From: Salegentibacter sp. Hel_I_6
Lineage (GTDB): Bacteria > Bacteroidota > Bacteroidia > Flavobacteriales > Flavobacteriaceae
Assembly (NCBI RefSeq): GCF_000745315.1
Contig: NZ_JQNQ01000001.1
Location: 2,418,001-2,482,000, forward strand
Direction of reading: 5' to 3'
Length of the DNA stretch: 64,000 nucleotides
Below are positions 27,556 to 36,181 of the stretch, piece after piece (the stretch's first letter is position 1; each line of letters starts with the position of its first letter). A model generated the notes under the pieces. It did not search any database and was not told the DNA's origin. It saw only the letters and a list, made by a program, of their open reading frames with translations. A program made the position numbers and the translations under genes.

Positions 27556-27870
27556 TTAAACGGAAGTTGCAAGTAGTGAATTAAGCTCAAGCATAGCGAA
27601 AGTGCCGGTAATAAATTCTTTTAGGTCAATGCTTTCTAAGGTATTAAACACGAAGAGATGTTGACGGTTACAAAGCATAAGTATTTCCATCCCGTGAGCG
27701 TTTTGTCCATTAAAATGAGCCTCCAGGTCAATTTCTTTAACCTGTTGTCTAAACGCTAATAATTGACAAAAACCAAGCTGAATAGTTTTATGAGGAAATT
27801 CAATGAAAAAGCATCGCTGCTTATCGCACTGATAAGAAATAAAAAATTGAGATTGGTGTAGTACTTTCAT
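27556..27870 (-). CDS. Conserved hypothetical protein, 104 aa
   Basis: A compact cytoplasmic-looking protein with four cysteines and a mixed alpha/beta pattern (CFFIEFPHKTIQLGFCQLLAFR, then MEILMLCNRQHLFVFNTLE). No known domain is recognised. It stands alone between ferritin and the Lrp regulator, with about 215 bp of otherwise featureless sequence on the ferritin side. It is probably a real gene because it has a normal ATG start and amino-acid composition. Confidence 0.6.
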   Translation of the reverse strand: MKVLHQSQFFISYQCDKQRCFFIEFPHKTIQLGFCQLLAFRQQVKEIDLEAHFNGQNAHGMEILMLCNRQHLFVFNTLESIDLKEFITGTFAMLELNSLLATSV

Positions 27871-27913
27871 CCTGGCGCCAAAATTAATTCTTATTTAGAA
27901 TAAATCCAAAGAA

Positions 27914-28384
27914 TTAAATCTTGATTTGCCTTTTTATTTGCTGATTTAAGGAAATAAAAGTTTCTGTTCGAGAAACCCCTTCTATTGCCTGAATATTTTT
28001 ATTCAGCACATTCATTAAGTGCTCATTATCCCTGCATAGTATTTTAAGGAAAATAGACCAGTTTCCGGTGGTATAGTGACATTCAATAACCTCGGGAATC
28101 CCACTAAGTTGCTTTACTGCTTGCGGGTTACTAACTGCTTTATCTAAGTAAACCCCCACAAAAGCCATAGTTTTATAGCCAAGTAAGCGGGGATTTATCA
28201 TAAGTTTAGAACCTTCAATTAAACCCGCCTTTTCCAATTTTCGTAAACGTTGGTGAACTGCCGCGCCGGTAATTCCAATATTTCTGGCAATTTCAAGAAT
28301 AGATTTTTTAGCATCTTCCATTAAGAAATTCAAAATGGTTTTGTCTATACCATCTATAACAACAGTTTCATTTACAAGTTTCAT
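27914..28384 (-). CDS. Lrp/AsnC family transcriptional regulator
   Basis: The 156-aa protein has the Lrp layout: an N-terminal helix-turn-helix (ILNFLMEDAKKSILEIARNIGITGAAVHQRLRKLEK split over residues 15-52) and a C-terminal RAM/AsnC effector domain (KTMAFVGVYLDKA, IECHYTTGNWSIFLKI). These regulators sense amino acids. It lies 53 bp downstream of the saccharopine dehydrogenase family gene on the same strand, which suggests it may control that gene. Confidence 0.93.
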   Translation of the reverse strand: MKLVNETVVIDGIDKTILNFLMEDAKKSILEIARNIGITGAAVHQRLRKLEKAGLIEGSKLMINPRLLGYKTMAFVGVYLDKAVSNPQAVKQLSGIPEVIECHYTTGNWSIFLKILCRDNEHLMNVLNKNIQAIEGVSRTETFISLNQQIKRQIKI

Positions 28385-28437
28385 GGGGGTGGTTAGTTTA
28401 ATTAAAAAGCTAAAATAGCAAATTTGAATTCAAAAAT

Positions 28438-29811
28438 TTAGTTTCCTACTTCTCCAAAAGGGTTATAGCCTAAATATTCGGTTTCCTTTTCTTTAAAAAT
28501 AATATCGTGCTCTTCCAGTTCTTTTAAAATTGGTTCATAAACTTCTTTTATTATAGGAAGCTGAACCCCGGGCGTAGTTATTTCGCCTTTTAAAATTTTT
28601 AGGGTAGCTATTGCTACGGGTAGACCTACCGTTTTGGCCATTGCGGTTTCTTTTTGATCTTTTCCAATATGTACCATAGTGGCATCTATTTGCTTTTTTA
28701 TACCATTTAATTCGTAACCGAATTTATGGTACATCACAATCATATCTTTGTCATCTGGCGCCAGGCTCCATTTATCCATTAATATCTTCTGTAGCGCTTG
28801 CGCAGGAGTGGCCTCTTTAATACCAATTTTTTTGTCTTTATTGAATAAATCCAGCTCCAAAAGTTTCTCCCACATTAAATCGTCCTGATCTATTTTTAAG
28901 TTATGTCTCAGTTTAAGTTCTACCGTATCGGTGGGCGAGTATGGGAGAAAGGAATTTACAAAATCCCGATAGCTCATATTTTCTGAATCTTTCATGGTAA
29001 AACTATCATCGGTCATTCCTAATTGAACAAACATATTCCAGGCACGGCTAAAACCAACTCTTCTAATGGTGCCACGGTAAAGCGTAAGTACATCTTCCAG
29101 CCCATAAATACTCATATAATCTAAAGAGTTTCTATTAGCATAACCTTCAAATTTCCCGTAGCCTTCCACGTGTAAAAACTCGGTTCTCCTAAATAAGCGA
29201 TGATATGGGATGTATTTATACTTTCCTTCCTGTATAAATTCTGCCACACCACCTTGCCCGGCAACTACCACATTCCTTGGGTTCCAGGTGAATTTATAAT
29301 TCCATGGGTTGGTGTCGCTTTCTGGAGCTACTAACCCGCCGGTAAAAGATTCAAATAAAAGAATTTTTCCGCCCTTATCTCGAATTCGGTCTATAACCTG
29401 CATGGCACTCATATGGTCTATACCGGGATCTACCCCAATTTCATTCATAAAAATGAGTCCGTTTTGTTTTACCTCCTCATCCAAAGCTTTCATTTCTTTG
29501 CTTACGTAAGAAGCGGTTACCATATTTTTCTTGAATTTCACGCAGGCTTTAGCAACTTCTATATGAAATCTTGCCGGAAGCATAGAAATTATGATATCGG
29601 CACTTTTCACAGCGTCTTCTCTACTTTCAGTATTAAAAACATCTAAACTAAAAGCTTCACAACGAGCTTTGTTTCCGCAGGCTTTTTTGGCGTGTTCCAG
29701 ATCCAGGTCTCCAATTTTAAGATAGATATCTTCGGTCTCGGCTTTAGACAAAAGATGATCGATTAAGACAGAAGTAGATTTTCCAGCTCCAATTATTAAA
29801 ATTTCTTTCAT
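28438..29811 (-). CDS. Saccharopine dehydrogenase family protein
   Basis: The 457-aa protein begins with a Rossmann nucleotide-binding motif (EILIIGAGKSTSVLIDHLL) and continues with the saccharopine dehydrogenase NAD(P) and C-terminal domains (NEIGVDPGIDHMSAMQVID, then FTGGLVAPESDTNPWNYKFTW). In Bacteroidetes, proteins of this type belong to lysine degradation, making or splitting saccharopine. The adjacent Lrp gene supports a role in amino-acid metabolism. The exact reaction (LYS9-type or LKR/SDH-type half) is inferred. Confidence 0.88.
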   Translation of the reverse strand: MKEILIIGAGKSTSVLIDHLLSKAETEDIYLKIGDLDLEHAKKACGNKARCEAFSLDVFNTESREDAVKSADIIISMLPARFHIEVAKACVKFKKNMVTASYVSKEMKALDEEVKQNGLIFMNEIGVDPGIDHMSAMQVIDRIRDKGGKILLFESFTGGLVAPESDTNPWNYKFTWNPRNVVVAGQGGVAEFIQEGKYKYIPYHRLFRRTEFLHVEGYGKFEGYANRNSLDYMSIYGLEDVLTLYRGTIRRVGFSRAWNMFVQLGMTDDSFTMKDSENMSYRDFVNSFLPYSPTDTVELKLRHNLKIDQDDLMWEKLLELDLFNKDKKIGIKEATPAQALQKILMDKWSLAPDDKDMIVMYHKFGYELNGIKKQIDATMVHIGKDQKETAMAKTVGLPVAIATLKILKGEITTPGVQLPIIKEVYEPILKELEEHDIIFKEKETEYLGYNPFGEVGN

Positions 29812-29879
29812 AAAATAAATTAGTTTTGTGTAGTGGTTAACGAATGTATTAAATCTTTAACTCATAAAAAATATCCCAA

Positions 29880-30269
29880 ATGAATAGGAAGTTTTTAATA
29901 ACCGGTGCGATTTTCGGAATTTTAGCGGTAATAATTGGTGCTTTTGGTGTGCATGGTTTAAAACCATTATTAGAAGAAGGCGCTAGAGAATCTTTTGAAA
30001 CCGGGGTAAAATACCAGATGTATCACGCTTTATTATTTCTCCTGGTGGGAAGTCTTAATTTTACCAAATTTCGCTTTCAAAAACTGATTTTTTTCTTGCT
30101 TTTGGTTGGAGTAATTTGCTTCTCAGGATCAATTTATCTACTTGCTACCAATAATTTAACAACTATAGATTTTAGTAGAATTGCATTAGTTACCCCATTG
30201 GGAGGCGCGTTATTAATAGCCGCATGGATATTTTTACTTATAGAATTTACTAAAATAAAGCAGAAATAA
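29880..30269 (+). CDS. DUF423 family membrane protein (YgdD-like)
   Basis: The 129-aa protein has four transmembrane segments and the DUF423 start (GAIFGILAVIIGAFGVHGLK, then ESFETGVKYQMYHALLFLLVG). The role of the family is unknown. It is divergent from the saccharopine dehydrogenase family gene and 76 bp upstream of pckA. Confidence 0.9.
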   Translation: MNRKFLITGAIFGILAVIIGAFGVHGLKPLLEEGARESFETGVKYQMYHALLFLLVGSLNFTKFRFQKLIFFLLLVGVICFSGSIYLLATNNLTTIDFSRIALVTPLGGALLIAAWIFLLIEFTKIKQK

Positions 30270-30306
30270 TTTAAGAAAGTTTAGCGGTTTATCTCTATAA
30301 GATTTA

Positions 30307-30314
30307 TAATTTTG
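30307..30314 (+). promoter_or_regulatory. -7 promoter element of pckA
   Basis: TAATTTTG matches TANNTTTG and ends 31 nt before the pckA ATG. No TTG is seen at the ideal upstream spacing. Confidence 0.4.
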
Positions 30315-30345
30315 TACCCATAAACAAACCACACACTTTAAATTT

Positions 30346-31947
30346 ATGGACGTACATACCCAAACTACGAAAACGATTTCGTTGGAAAACTACGGAATAA
30401 AAAACGCAAGGGTACATTACCAGTTATCTCCTGAAGAACTTCATTATGATACGCTAGAACATGGCCTGGGAACCGAATCCGACTCTGGTGCTTTAGCTAT
30501 TAATACCGGTCAATTTACCGGGAGATCCCCAAAAGATCGTTTTATAGTAAAAGATGAGGTTACCAGCGATAAAGTTTGGTGGGGAGACATTAATATTCCT
30601 TTTGATGCTTCCAAATTTGATAAACTTTATAACAAGGTTGCAACTTATCTTTCTGGTAAAGAAATTTATGCTCGTGATGCTTATGCTTGCGCTGAAGAAA
30701 AATATAGACTAAATATAAGGGTAGTCAACGAATATCCCTGGTCTAACATGTTTTCTTATAATATGTTTCTAAGGCCAGAAGAAGAGGAATTGAAAAATTT
30801 CAAGGAAGACTGGTTAATTTTAAACGCGCCGGGATTCAAAGCCAATCCTGAAGAAGACGGAACAAGACAGGAAAATTTTGCAATTTTAAATTTCAGCAGG
30901 AAAATTGCTTTAATTGGAGGAACCGGCTATACCGGTGAGATCAAAAAAGGAATTTTTTCAGCTTTAAATTTCATACTTCCTGTAGATAAAAATACGCTTC
31001 CTATGCATTGCTCTGCCAATGTTGGGGAAGATGGCGATACCGCTATCTTTTTCGGGCTTTCGGGAACTGGAAAAACTACACTTTCTGCAGATCCTGCCCG
31101 AAAATTAATTGGAGACGATGAACATGGTTGGACCAAAGAAAACACGATTTTTAATTTTGAAGGCGGCTGTTACGCCAAAGTGATTAATCTTACCGAAGAA
31201 AATGAACCCGATATTTACAGGGCTATTAAACCGGGCGCCATTTTAGAGAATGTTATTCTGGATGATGAGGGCAATGTAGATTTTACTGATACTAGCATTA
31301 CTCAAAATACAAGGGTGAGTTACCCTATTCATCATATAGATAACATTCAGGTGCCTTCGGTAGGTGAAAACCCTAAAAATATATTTTTCCTAACCGCTGA
31401 TGCATTTGGAGTTTTACCTCCTATTAGTAAACTAACACCGGGCCAGGCGGCTTACCATTTTATAAGTGGGTACACGGCAAAAGTAGCAGGTACAGAAGCC
31501 GGGATTAATGAGCCGGTACCAAGTTTTTCAGCTTGTTTTGGCGCTCCATTTATGCCTTTGCTCCCAACTAAATATGCCGAAATGCTAAGTGAGAAAATGA
31601 AAGAGGCGGGTGTAAATGTTTGGTTGATCAATACGGGCTGGACTGGTGGACCTTATGGAACTGGAAACCGAATGAAATTAAAATATACCCGAGCTATGAT
31701 TAGCGCTGCACTTAATGGGGAATTAAAAGATGCTGAATTTAGTACTCATAATATGTTTGGGTTACAAATGCCTCTAAATTGTCCAAATGTCCCTGAAGAA
31801 GTGTTGAATCCAAGGTCTACCTGGAAAGATACCGCAGCCTACGATAAAAAGGCCGGGGAACTGGCAAATTCATTTAAAAAGAATTTTGAAAAGTTTGAAG
31901 CTTATGCCAATGATGAAATTATGGCCGGTGGCCCAACTTTATCATAG
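30346..31947 (+). CDS. pckA: Phosphoenolpyruvate carboxykinase (ATP)
   Basis: The 533-aa enzyme has the ATP-type PEPCK motifs: NTGQFTGRSPKDRF (substrate region), the kinase-1a P-loop FFGLSGTGKTTLSADP, kinase-2 region DDEHGW and the C-terminal TGWTGGPYGTGNRM. It converts oxaloacetate to phosphoenolpyruvate for gluconeogenesis. It stands alone, with a -7 box upstream and a bidirectional terminator shared with the convergent hemD gene. Confidence 0.98.
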   Translation: MDVHTQTTKTISLENYGIKNARVHYQLSPEELHYDTLEHGLGTESDSGALAINTGQFTGRSPKDRFIVKDEVTSDKVWWGDINIPFDASKFDKLYNKVATYLSGKEIYARDAYACAEEKYRLNIRVVNEYPWSNMFSYNMFLRPEEEELKNFKEDWLILNAPGFKANPEEDGTRQENFAILNFSRKIALIGGTGYTGEIKKGIFSALNFILPVDKNTLPMHCSANVGEDGDTAIFFGLSGTGKTTLSADPARKLIGDDEHGWTKENTIFNFEGGCYAKVINLTEENEPDIYRAIKPGAILENVILDDEGNVDFTDTSITQNTRVSYPIHHIDNIQVPSVGENPKNIFFLTADAFGVLPPISKLTPGQAAYHFISGYTAKVAGTEAGINEPVPSFSACFGAPFMPLLPTKYAEMLSEKMKEAGVNVWLINTGWTGGPYGTGNRMKLKYTRAMISAALNGELKDAEFSTHNMFGLQMPLNCPNVPEEVLNPRSTWKDTAAYDKKAGELANSFKKNFEKFEAYANDEIMAGGPTLS

Positions 31948-31975
31948 CATTATTTTTAATTAGTTAATTGAATCA

Positions 31976-32010
31976 GAAAAATCCGGTGTGTAATGCACCG
32001 GATTTTTTAT
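31976..32010 (+). terminator. Bidirectional terminator between pckA and hemD
   Basis: The stem AATCCGGTG (31980-31988) / CACCGGATT (31996-32004) has A's before it and T's after it. Confidence 0.85.
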
Positions 32011-32036
32011 TTGAAAATTTATTAGAAGAAAGTAAT

Positions 32037-32783
32037 TTATTTCTTATTCGCTTCGCTTATATATTTGTGCAGTGCCATCGTCATAGATGGAGTGTCTGGT
32101 GTTGGTGCTTTTATATTCACGGTTAGCCCATGTTCTTTAGCTGCCTTAATAGTCGTGTTTCCAAAAACGGCTATTTTAGTTTCTTTCTGTTCAAAATCCG
32201 GGAAATTTTCAAATAAAGATTTAATTCCGCTCGGGCTAAAGAATACAAGAATATCATAAGTAACGTCACGCAAATGAGAAAGATCGCTTACCACAGTTTT
32301 GTAAAATGTGGCTTGTTTCCATTCAACTCCTAATTTATTGAGGGTTTTAGGAACATCTGGCTTCAGCATATCTGAAGATGGAAGTAAAAACTTCTCGTTC
32401 TTGTATTTTTTAATAAGTGGAGAAAGATCAGCAAAAGTTCTTTTCCCTACATAGATCTTTCGTTTACGGTAAACTACATATTTTTGTAAATAGTAAGCTA
32501 CTGCTTCGCTTAAGCAAAAATATTTTAAGGTATCTGGTACCTTAAAACGCAATTCTTCAGCAATTCTAAAGAAATGATCTACAGCATTACGGCTGGTGAG
32601 GATTATTGCAGAATATTTGGTAAGATCTACTTTTTGCTGGCGTACTTCTTTAGAAGAAACACCTTCTACGTGAATAAAAGGGATGAAATCAATTTTTACT
32701 TTTTGTTTTTCCTCAAGCTCAAAATAAGGAGAGTTCTCTACTTTAGGCTCGGGCTGGGAAACCAAAATTGTTTTCACTTTCAT
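32037..32783 (-). CDS. hemD: Uroporphyrinogen-III synthase
   Basis: The 248-aa protein has the low-conservation HemD pattern: LTSRNAVDHFF in the first half, VFFSPSGIKSLFENF and IAVFGNTTIKAAKEHGL in the second, then PTPDTPSMTMAL. It cyclises hydroxymethylbilane to uroporphyrinogen III in heme synthesis. It follows DUF4271 by 28 bp, an arrangement I recall from other flavobacteria. The call is good, but family identity is lower than for most genes here. Confidence 0.85.
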   Translation of the reverse strand: MKVKTILVSQPEPKVENSPYFELEEKQKVKIDFIPFIHVEGVSSKEVRQQKVDLTKYSAIILTSRNAVDHFFRIAEELRFKVPDTLKYFCLSEAVAYYLQKYVVYRKRKIYVGKRTFADLSPLIKKYKNEKFLLPSSDMLKPDVPKTLNKLGVEWKQATFYKTVVSDLSHLRDVTYDILVFFSPSGIKSLFENFPDFEQKETKIAVFGNTTIKAAKEHGLTVNIKAPTPDTPSMTMALHKYISEANKK

Positions 32784-32811
32784 ATATCAATACTTTTATT
32801 TGATCCTTTTT

Positions 32812-33468
32812 TTAAATTGTAATTAGCTTGTACAAAATAATATAAGGGGCAATTTCGAGAGCGCAAAGGTACAAAATAAAATAAAACCAATTACCTGTAA
32901 TAAGACTTTGATTTTTTCGATAAATCAATAAAAGGCTAAATATATTGGTTAGGACTAAAATACCCAATAGACTATATAGGGTAAAGGCAGTTGGAGTAAA
33001 AGTGTAGATGAATATTAGACTGGGGATTAGCAGGATAAGTCCTATAAAATTTCGGTAGCTTAATTTTTGATAGAGGTAGGAATCTATTTGTGAATCTAAA
33101 TCAAAAACGTTCCCAACTATTTTTTCCAGGCCAAATTTCACCAATACAAAACTACCGTAAGCCGTAGCAATTCTTATAAACAAAAACACGGGCTCTATTG
33201 TAGTATCTTTCCAAAAGAAATTAAAAAACAGGTAAAAAAGTAAGGAAAAAGATATAAGATGAACAAAGAAAAGTAAAATGTTAAAAGGATGAAAAGCCTT
33301 GTTCTTCTTTCCTCTAAACATCATAAATTTGTTGGAAGTGAGCAGGGATAGAAAATCTTCAAAACGCTGTGGATAAGCAGTTTTCACAATGGCTAACAAT
33401 AGAAAGGCACCCATTAGCGTTAGGGTAATCCAGTCCAGTGAATCAACATGTCTTTCTATAGCTTCCAG
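32812..33468 (-). CDS. DUF4271 membrane protein, probably starting at a CTG codon
   Basis: The protein has six or so transmembrane helices and DUF4271 features (FEDFLSLLTSNKFM, NPFNILLFF-like region, FKFGLEKIVG-like region). The first ATG (33414) would remove a conserved-looking N-terminus. Upstream of it the frame stays open through ERHVDSLDWITLTL. No ATG, GTG or TTG exists in that extension, and a -7 box (33485-33492) limits how far it can go. The CTG at 33468 would give MEAIERHVDSLDW and 218 aa; ATT or ATC just before it are alternatives. The gene is adjacent to hemD. Confidence 0.75.
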   Translation of the reverse strand: MEAIERHVDSLDWITLTLMGAFLLLAIVKTAYPQRFEDFLSLLTSNKFMMFRGKKNKAFHPFNILLFFVHLISFSLLFYLFFNFFWKDTTIEPVFLFIRIATAYGSFVLVKFGLEKIVGNVFDLDSQIDSYLYQKLSYRNFIGLILLIPSLIFIYTFTPTAFTLYSLLGILVLTNIFSLLLIYRKNQSLITGNWFYFILYLCALEIAPYIILYKLITI

Positions 33469-33484
33469 GATTAAAATTTTTATG

Positions 33485-33492
33485 CAAATGTA
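33485..33492 (-). promoter_or_regulatory. -7 promoter element of DUF4271-hemD
   Basis: TACATTTG on the minus strand. It bounds the possible start of DUF4271 and mirrors an identical box for the divergent operon at 33551. Confidence 0.5.
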
Positions 33493-33550
33493 TAATTATT
33501 TTGAGGTTAAAACTTGAAGATTAAGCCTGGAAACGAAGATTTAAAATGCA

Positions 33551-33558
33551 TACATTTG
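33551..33558 (+). promoter_or_regulatory. -7 promoter element of the GT2-pyrC-DUF4296 operon
   Basis: TACATTTG lies 16 nt before the ATG at 33575. No ideal -33 TTG is seen. Confidence 0.5.
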
Positions 33559-33574
33559 TGCAAAAATTAGTAAA

Positions 33575-34309
33575 ATGGTAAAGGGGATAGTCATTGTACC
33601 TACCTTTAATGAAATTGAAAACGTTGAGCGATTAGTTAGAAACGTGTTTTCCCAACATAAAGAATTTCATATTTTGGTGGTAGATGATAATTCTCCCGAT
33701 GGCACTGCAACCCGTGTTAGAACCCTGCAGGCTGAGTTTCACGACAGGCTTTTTCTTGAAGAAAGAGAAGGCAAATTGGGTTTGGGAACTGCTTATATTC
33801 ACGGTTTTAAATGGGCATTGCAAAGGGATTACGAGTATGTTTTTGAGATGGATGCCGATTTTTCTCATAATCCCAACGATCTTATAAGACTGTATAATAC
33901 CTGCAAAAGGAATAATGCCGATCTAGCCATAGGTTCCCGTTATGTGACCGGGGTGAATGTAATTAATTGGCCAATGAGCAGGGTTTTATTATCCTGGCTG
34001 GCATCTAAATACGTAAGATTTATAACCGGAATGGATATTCACGATACCACGGCCGGTTTTGTTTGTTATAAACGGAAGGTTTTAGAGACTATAGACCTGG
34101 ATAATATTCGGTTTGTGGGTTATGCCTTCCAGATAGAAATGAAATTTAAGGCATATTTGCTGAAGTATAAATTAGAAGAAGTTCCTGTAATTTTCACAGA
34201 TAGAACACGAGGAACTTCAAAAATGAGTGGCTCTATAATTTCTGAAGCCATTTTTGGGGTAATAATAATGAAGATTAAAAGTCTTTTTAAGCAGATTAAA
34301 TTGAAATGA
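33575..34309 (+). CDS. Polyprenol-phosphate mannosyltransferase-like GT2 enzyme
   Basis: The 244-aa family 2 glycosyltransferase starts with VIVPTFNEIENVERLV, then HILVVDDNSPDGTA and the metal-binding FEMDADFSHNP, and lacks a transmembrane tail. This layout matches short DPM1-like enzymes that move mannose or another sugar from a nucleotide sugar to polyprenyl phosphate at the inner membrane. Its stop overlaps the pyrC start by 4 bp (ATGA), so the two are co-translated. The sugar is inferred. Confidence 0.9.
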   Translation: MVKGIVIVPTFNEIENVERLVRNVFSQHKEFHILVVDDNSPDGTATRVRTLQAEFHDRLFLEEREGKLGLGTAYIHGFKWALQRDYEYVFEMDADFSHNPNDLIRLYNTCKRNNADLAIGSRYVTGVNVINWPMSRVLLSWLASKYVRFITGMDIHDTTAGFVCYKRKVLETIDLDNIRFVGYAFQIEMKFKAYLLKYKLEEVPVIFTDRTRGTSKMSGSIISEAIFGVIIMKIKSLFKQIKLK

Positions 34310-35649
34310 AGAAAGTCTTAATCAAGAACGCGAAGATTGTAAATGAGGGTAAGATAAAAGAAGCCGATGTTTTTATTGAAGGTGGAATTATCGTAGAAAT
34401 TTCAGAAAGTATTAGTGCTAAATCCCCAGATGTACAAATCTTTGATGCCGAGGGTACACACTTAATACCCGGCGTAATAGACGATCAGGTACATTTTAGG
34501 GAGCCTGGGCTTACTCATAAAGAAAATATTGAAATGGGTTCTCGCGCGGCAGTAGCCGGTGGGATTACTTCTTTTATAGAGATGCCCAACACTATTCCCC
34601 AAACTACTACCATAGAAGAACTGGAAAATAAATTTGAGCTGGCTGCAGCGAAATCTTACGCTAATTATTCTTTTATGTTTGGAGGTACTAACGATAATCT
34701 TGAAGAGATTCTTAAGGTAGACCCAAAAACTACAGCTGCTTTAAAACTATTTTTAGGTTCTTCTACGGGAAATATGTTGGTGGACGATGAAAAAGTTTTA
34801 GAACAAATTTTTTCAAAATCACCACTACTTATTGCGGTACATTGTGAAGATGAAGATACAATTCAGAAAAACTTACAGGAGTGTATAGAGCGCTATGGCG
34901 ACGATATTCCTATTGAATTACACCCAAAAATTAGAAGTGAGGAAGCCTGTTATAAATCTTCTTCAAGAGCGGTTGCGCTGGCTAAAAAAACCGGAGCAAG
35001 ATTGCATGTTTTTCATGTTTCTACAGCAAAGGAGCTAAGCTTGTTTAGTAATAAGAAAAAGCTTAAAGATAAAAAGATCACTGCTGAAGTTTGTATACAC
35101 CACCTTTGGTTTAATGATTCTGATTATCAAAAAAAGGGAACGTTGATAAAATGGAACCCGGCGGTAAAGACCAAAAATGATCAGGAAGCTTTAATGAAAG
35201 CTTTAAATGATGATTTACTGGATGTCGTAGCCACAGATCATGCACCGCATACCAAAGAAGAAAAGAAAAATGTTTATACCAAAGCCCCAAGCGGCGGTCC
35301 TTTGGTACAGCATTCACTTGCAGCAATGTTACAATTTTATCATCAGGAAAAAATTTCTTTAGAAAAAATTGTAGAAAAAATGTGTCATAATCCTGCTATC
35401 TTATTTGATATAAAAGACCGCGGATTTATTCGTGAAGGTTATAAGGCCGATTTGGTACTGGTAGATCTAAACGCGCCATGGGCCGTACAACCAGATAATA
35501 TTCAGTATAAGTGCGGTTGGTCTCCATTTGAAGGGGTAACCTTTAAATCTCGAGTAACGCACACTTTTGTAAACGGAAACCTGGTTTATAGAAATTTCAA
35601 ACATCAGCCTTTTGCAAATGTGGCAGAGCGTTTGCAGTTTGATCGATAA
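34306..35649 (+). CDS. pyrC: Dihydroorotase
   Basis: The 447-aa amidohydrolase has the expected blocks: GVIDDQVHFREPGLTHKENI, VAGGITSFIEMPNT, VHCEDED, HVFHVSTAKEL and ATDHAPHTKEEK. It closes carbamoyl aspartate to dihydroorotate in pyrimidine synthesis. The first metal-binding motif reads DDQVH instead of the usual DxHxH, so one histidine ligand is Gln. As far as I recall this is shared by Bacteroidetes orthologues. It is the middle gene of an operon. Confidence 0.93.
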   Translation: MKKVLIKNAKIVNEGKIKEADVFIEGGIIVEISESISAKSPDVQIFDAEGTHLIPGVIDDQVHFREPGLTHKENIEMGSRAAVAGGITSFIEMPNTIPQTTTIEELENKFELAAAKSYANYSFMFGGTNDNLEEILKVDPKTTAALKLFLGSSTGNMLVDDEKVLEQIFSKSPLLIAVHCEDEDTIQKNLQECIERYGDDIPIELHPKIRSEEACYKSSSRAVALAKKTGARLHVFHVSTAKELSLFSNKKKLKDKKITAEVCIHHLWFNDSDYQKKGTLIKWNPAVKTKNDQEALMKALNDDLLDVVATDHAPHTKEEKKNVYTKAPSGGPLVQHSLAAMLQFYHQEKISLEKIVEKMCHNPAILFDIKDRGFIREGYKADLVLVDLNAPWAVQPDNIQYKCGWSPFEGVTFKSRVTHTFVNGNLVYRNFKHQPFANVAERLQFDR

Positions 35650-35650
35650 T

Positions 35651-36181
35651 ATGTTAAAAAAACTATTTTTAGTTTTAAGTATTGCGGCTTTCGCCGCCTG
35701 CCAGGATATTGATAAATCTGAAAAGTCTAATGATCTTATTCCGGAGGAAAAAATGGTAGATGTGATCACCGAAATTTCCCTGATGCAATCGGCACGTAAT
35801 TTCAATAAGCGGCTTTACGAAAATTCAGGAATAAAGGGGGAAGAGTATATTTTTAAAAAATATAATGTAGACAGTCTTCAGTTAAAACGAAGTAATAATT
35901 ATTACGCTGATAATTATGTAATCTACCAGCGCATTTATGATAGTGTTAAAAAGCGTTTCGAAAAAATGAAAGTTAAGCTTGATACACTTCAAAATCAGGA
36001 AAGGCGAATTAGAGATTCTATTGCCGAAGCAAAGAGGGATTCTTTGGGAGAGAAAGTAGACTCGTTAAATCCTGAATTAGAAAAAAGAGTAGATGAGCTT
36101 TCTGATTCTTTAATTAAGGAAAAAGATTCTTTGCGAGAAAGTGCTATAGATAGTCTGGTAGAACCGATATCCAGAAATTAA
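35651..36181 (+). CDS. DUF4296 lipoprotein
   Basis: The 176-aa protein has a lipoprotein signal (MLKKLFLVLSIAAFAACQ, Cys at 17) and a DUF4296 core (LIPEEKMVDVITEISLMQSARNF). The C-terminal half is a charged helical segment rich in D, S, E, K and R, likely a coiled coil. The ATG at 35651, one base after the pyrC stop, is chosen because it gives a proper signal peptide. The function is unknown. Its end overlaps the convergent epimerase gene by 4 bp. Confidence 0.88.
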   Translation: MLKKLFLVLSIAAFAACQDIDKSEKSNDLIPEEKMVDVITEISLMQSARNFNKRLYENSGIKGEEYIFKKYNVDSLQLKRSNNYYADNYVIYQRIYDSVKKRFEKMKVKLDTLQNQERRIRDSIAEAKRDSLGEKVDSLNPELEKRVDELSDSLIKEKDSLRESAIDSLVEPISRN

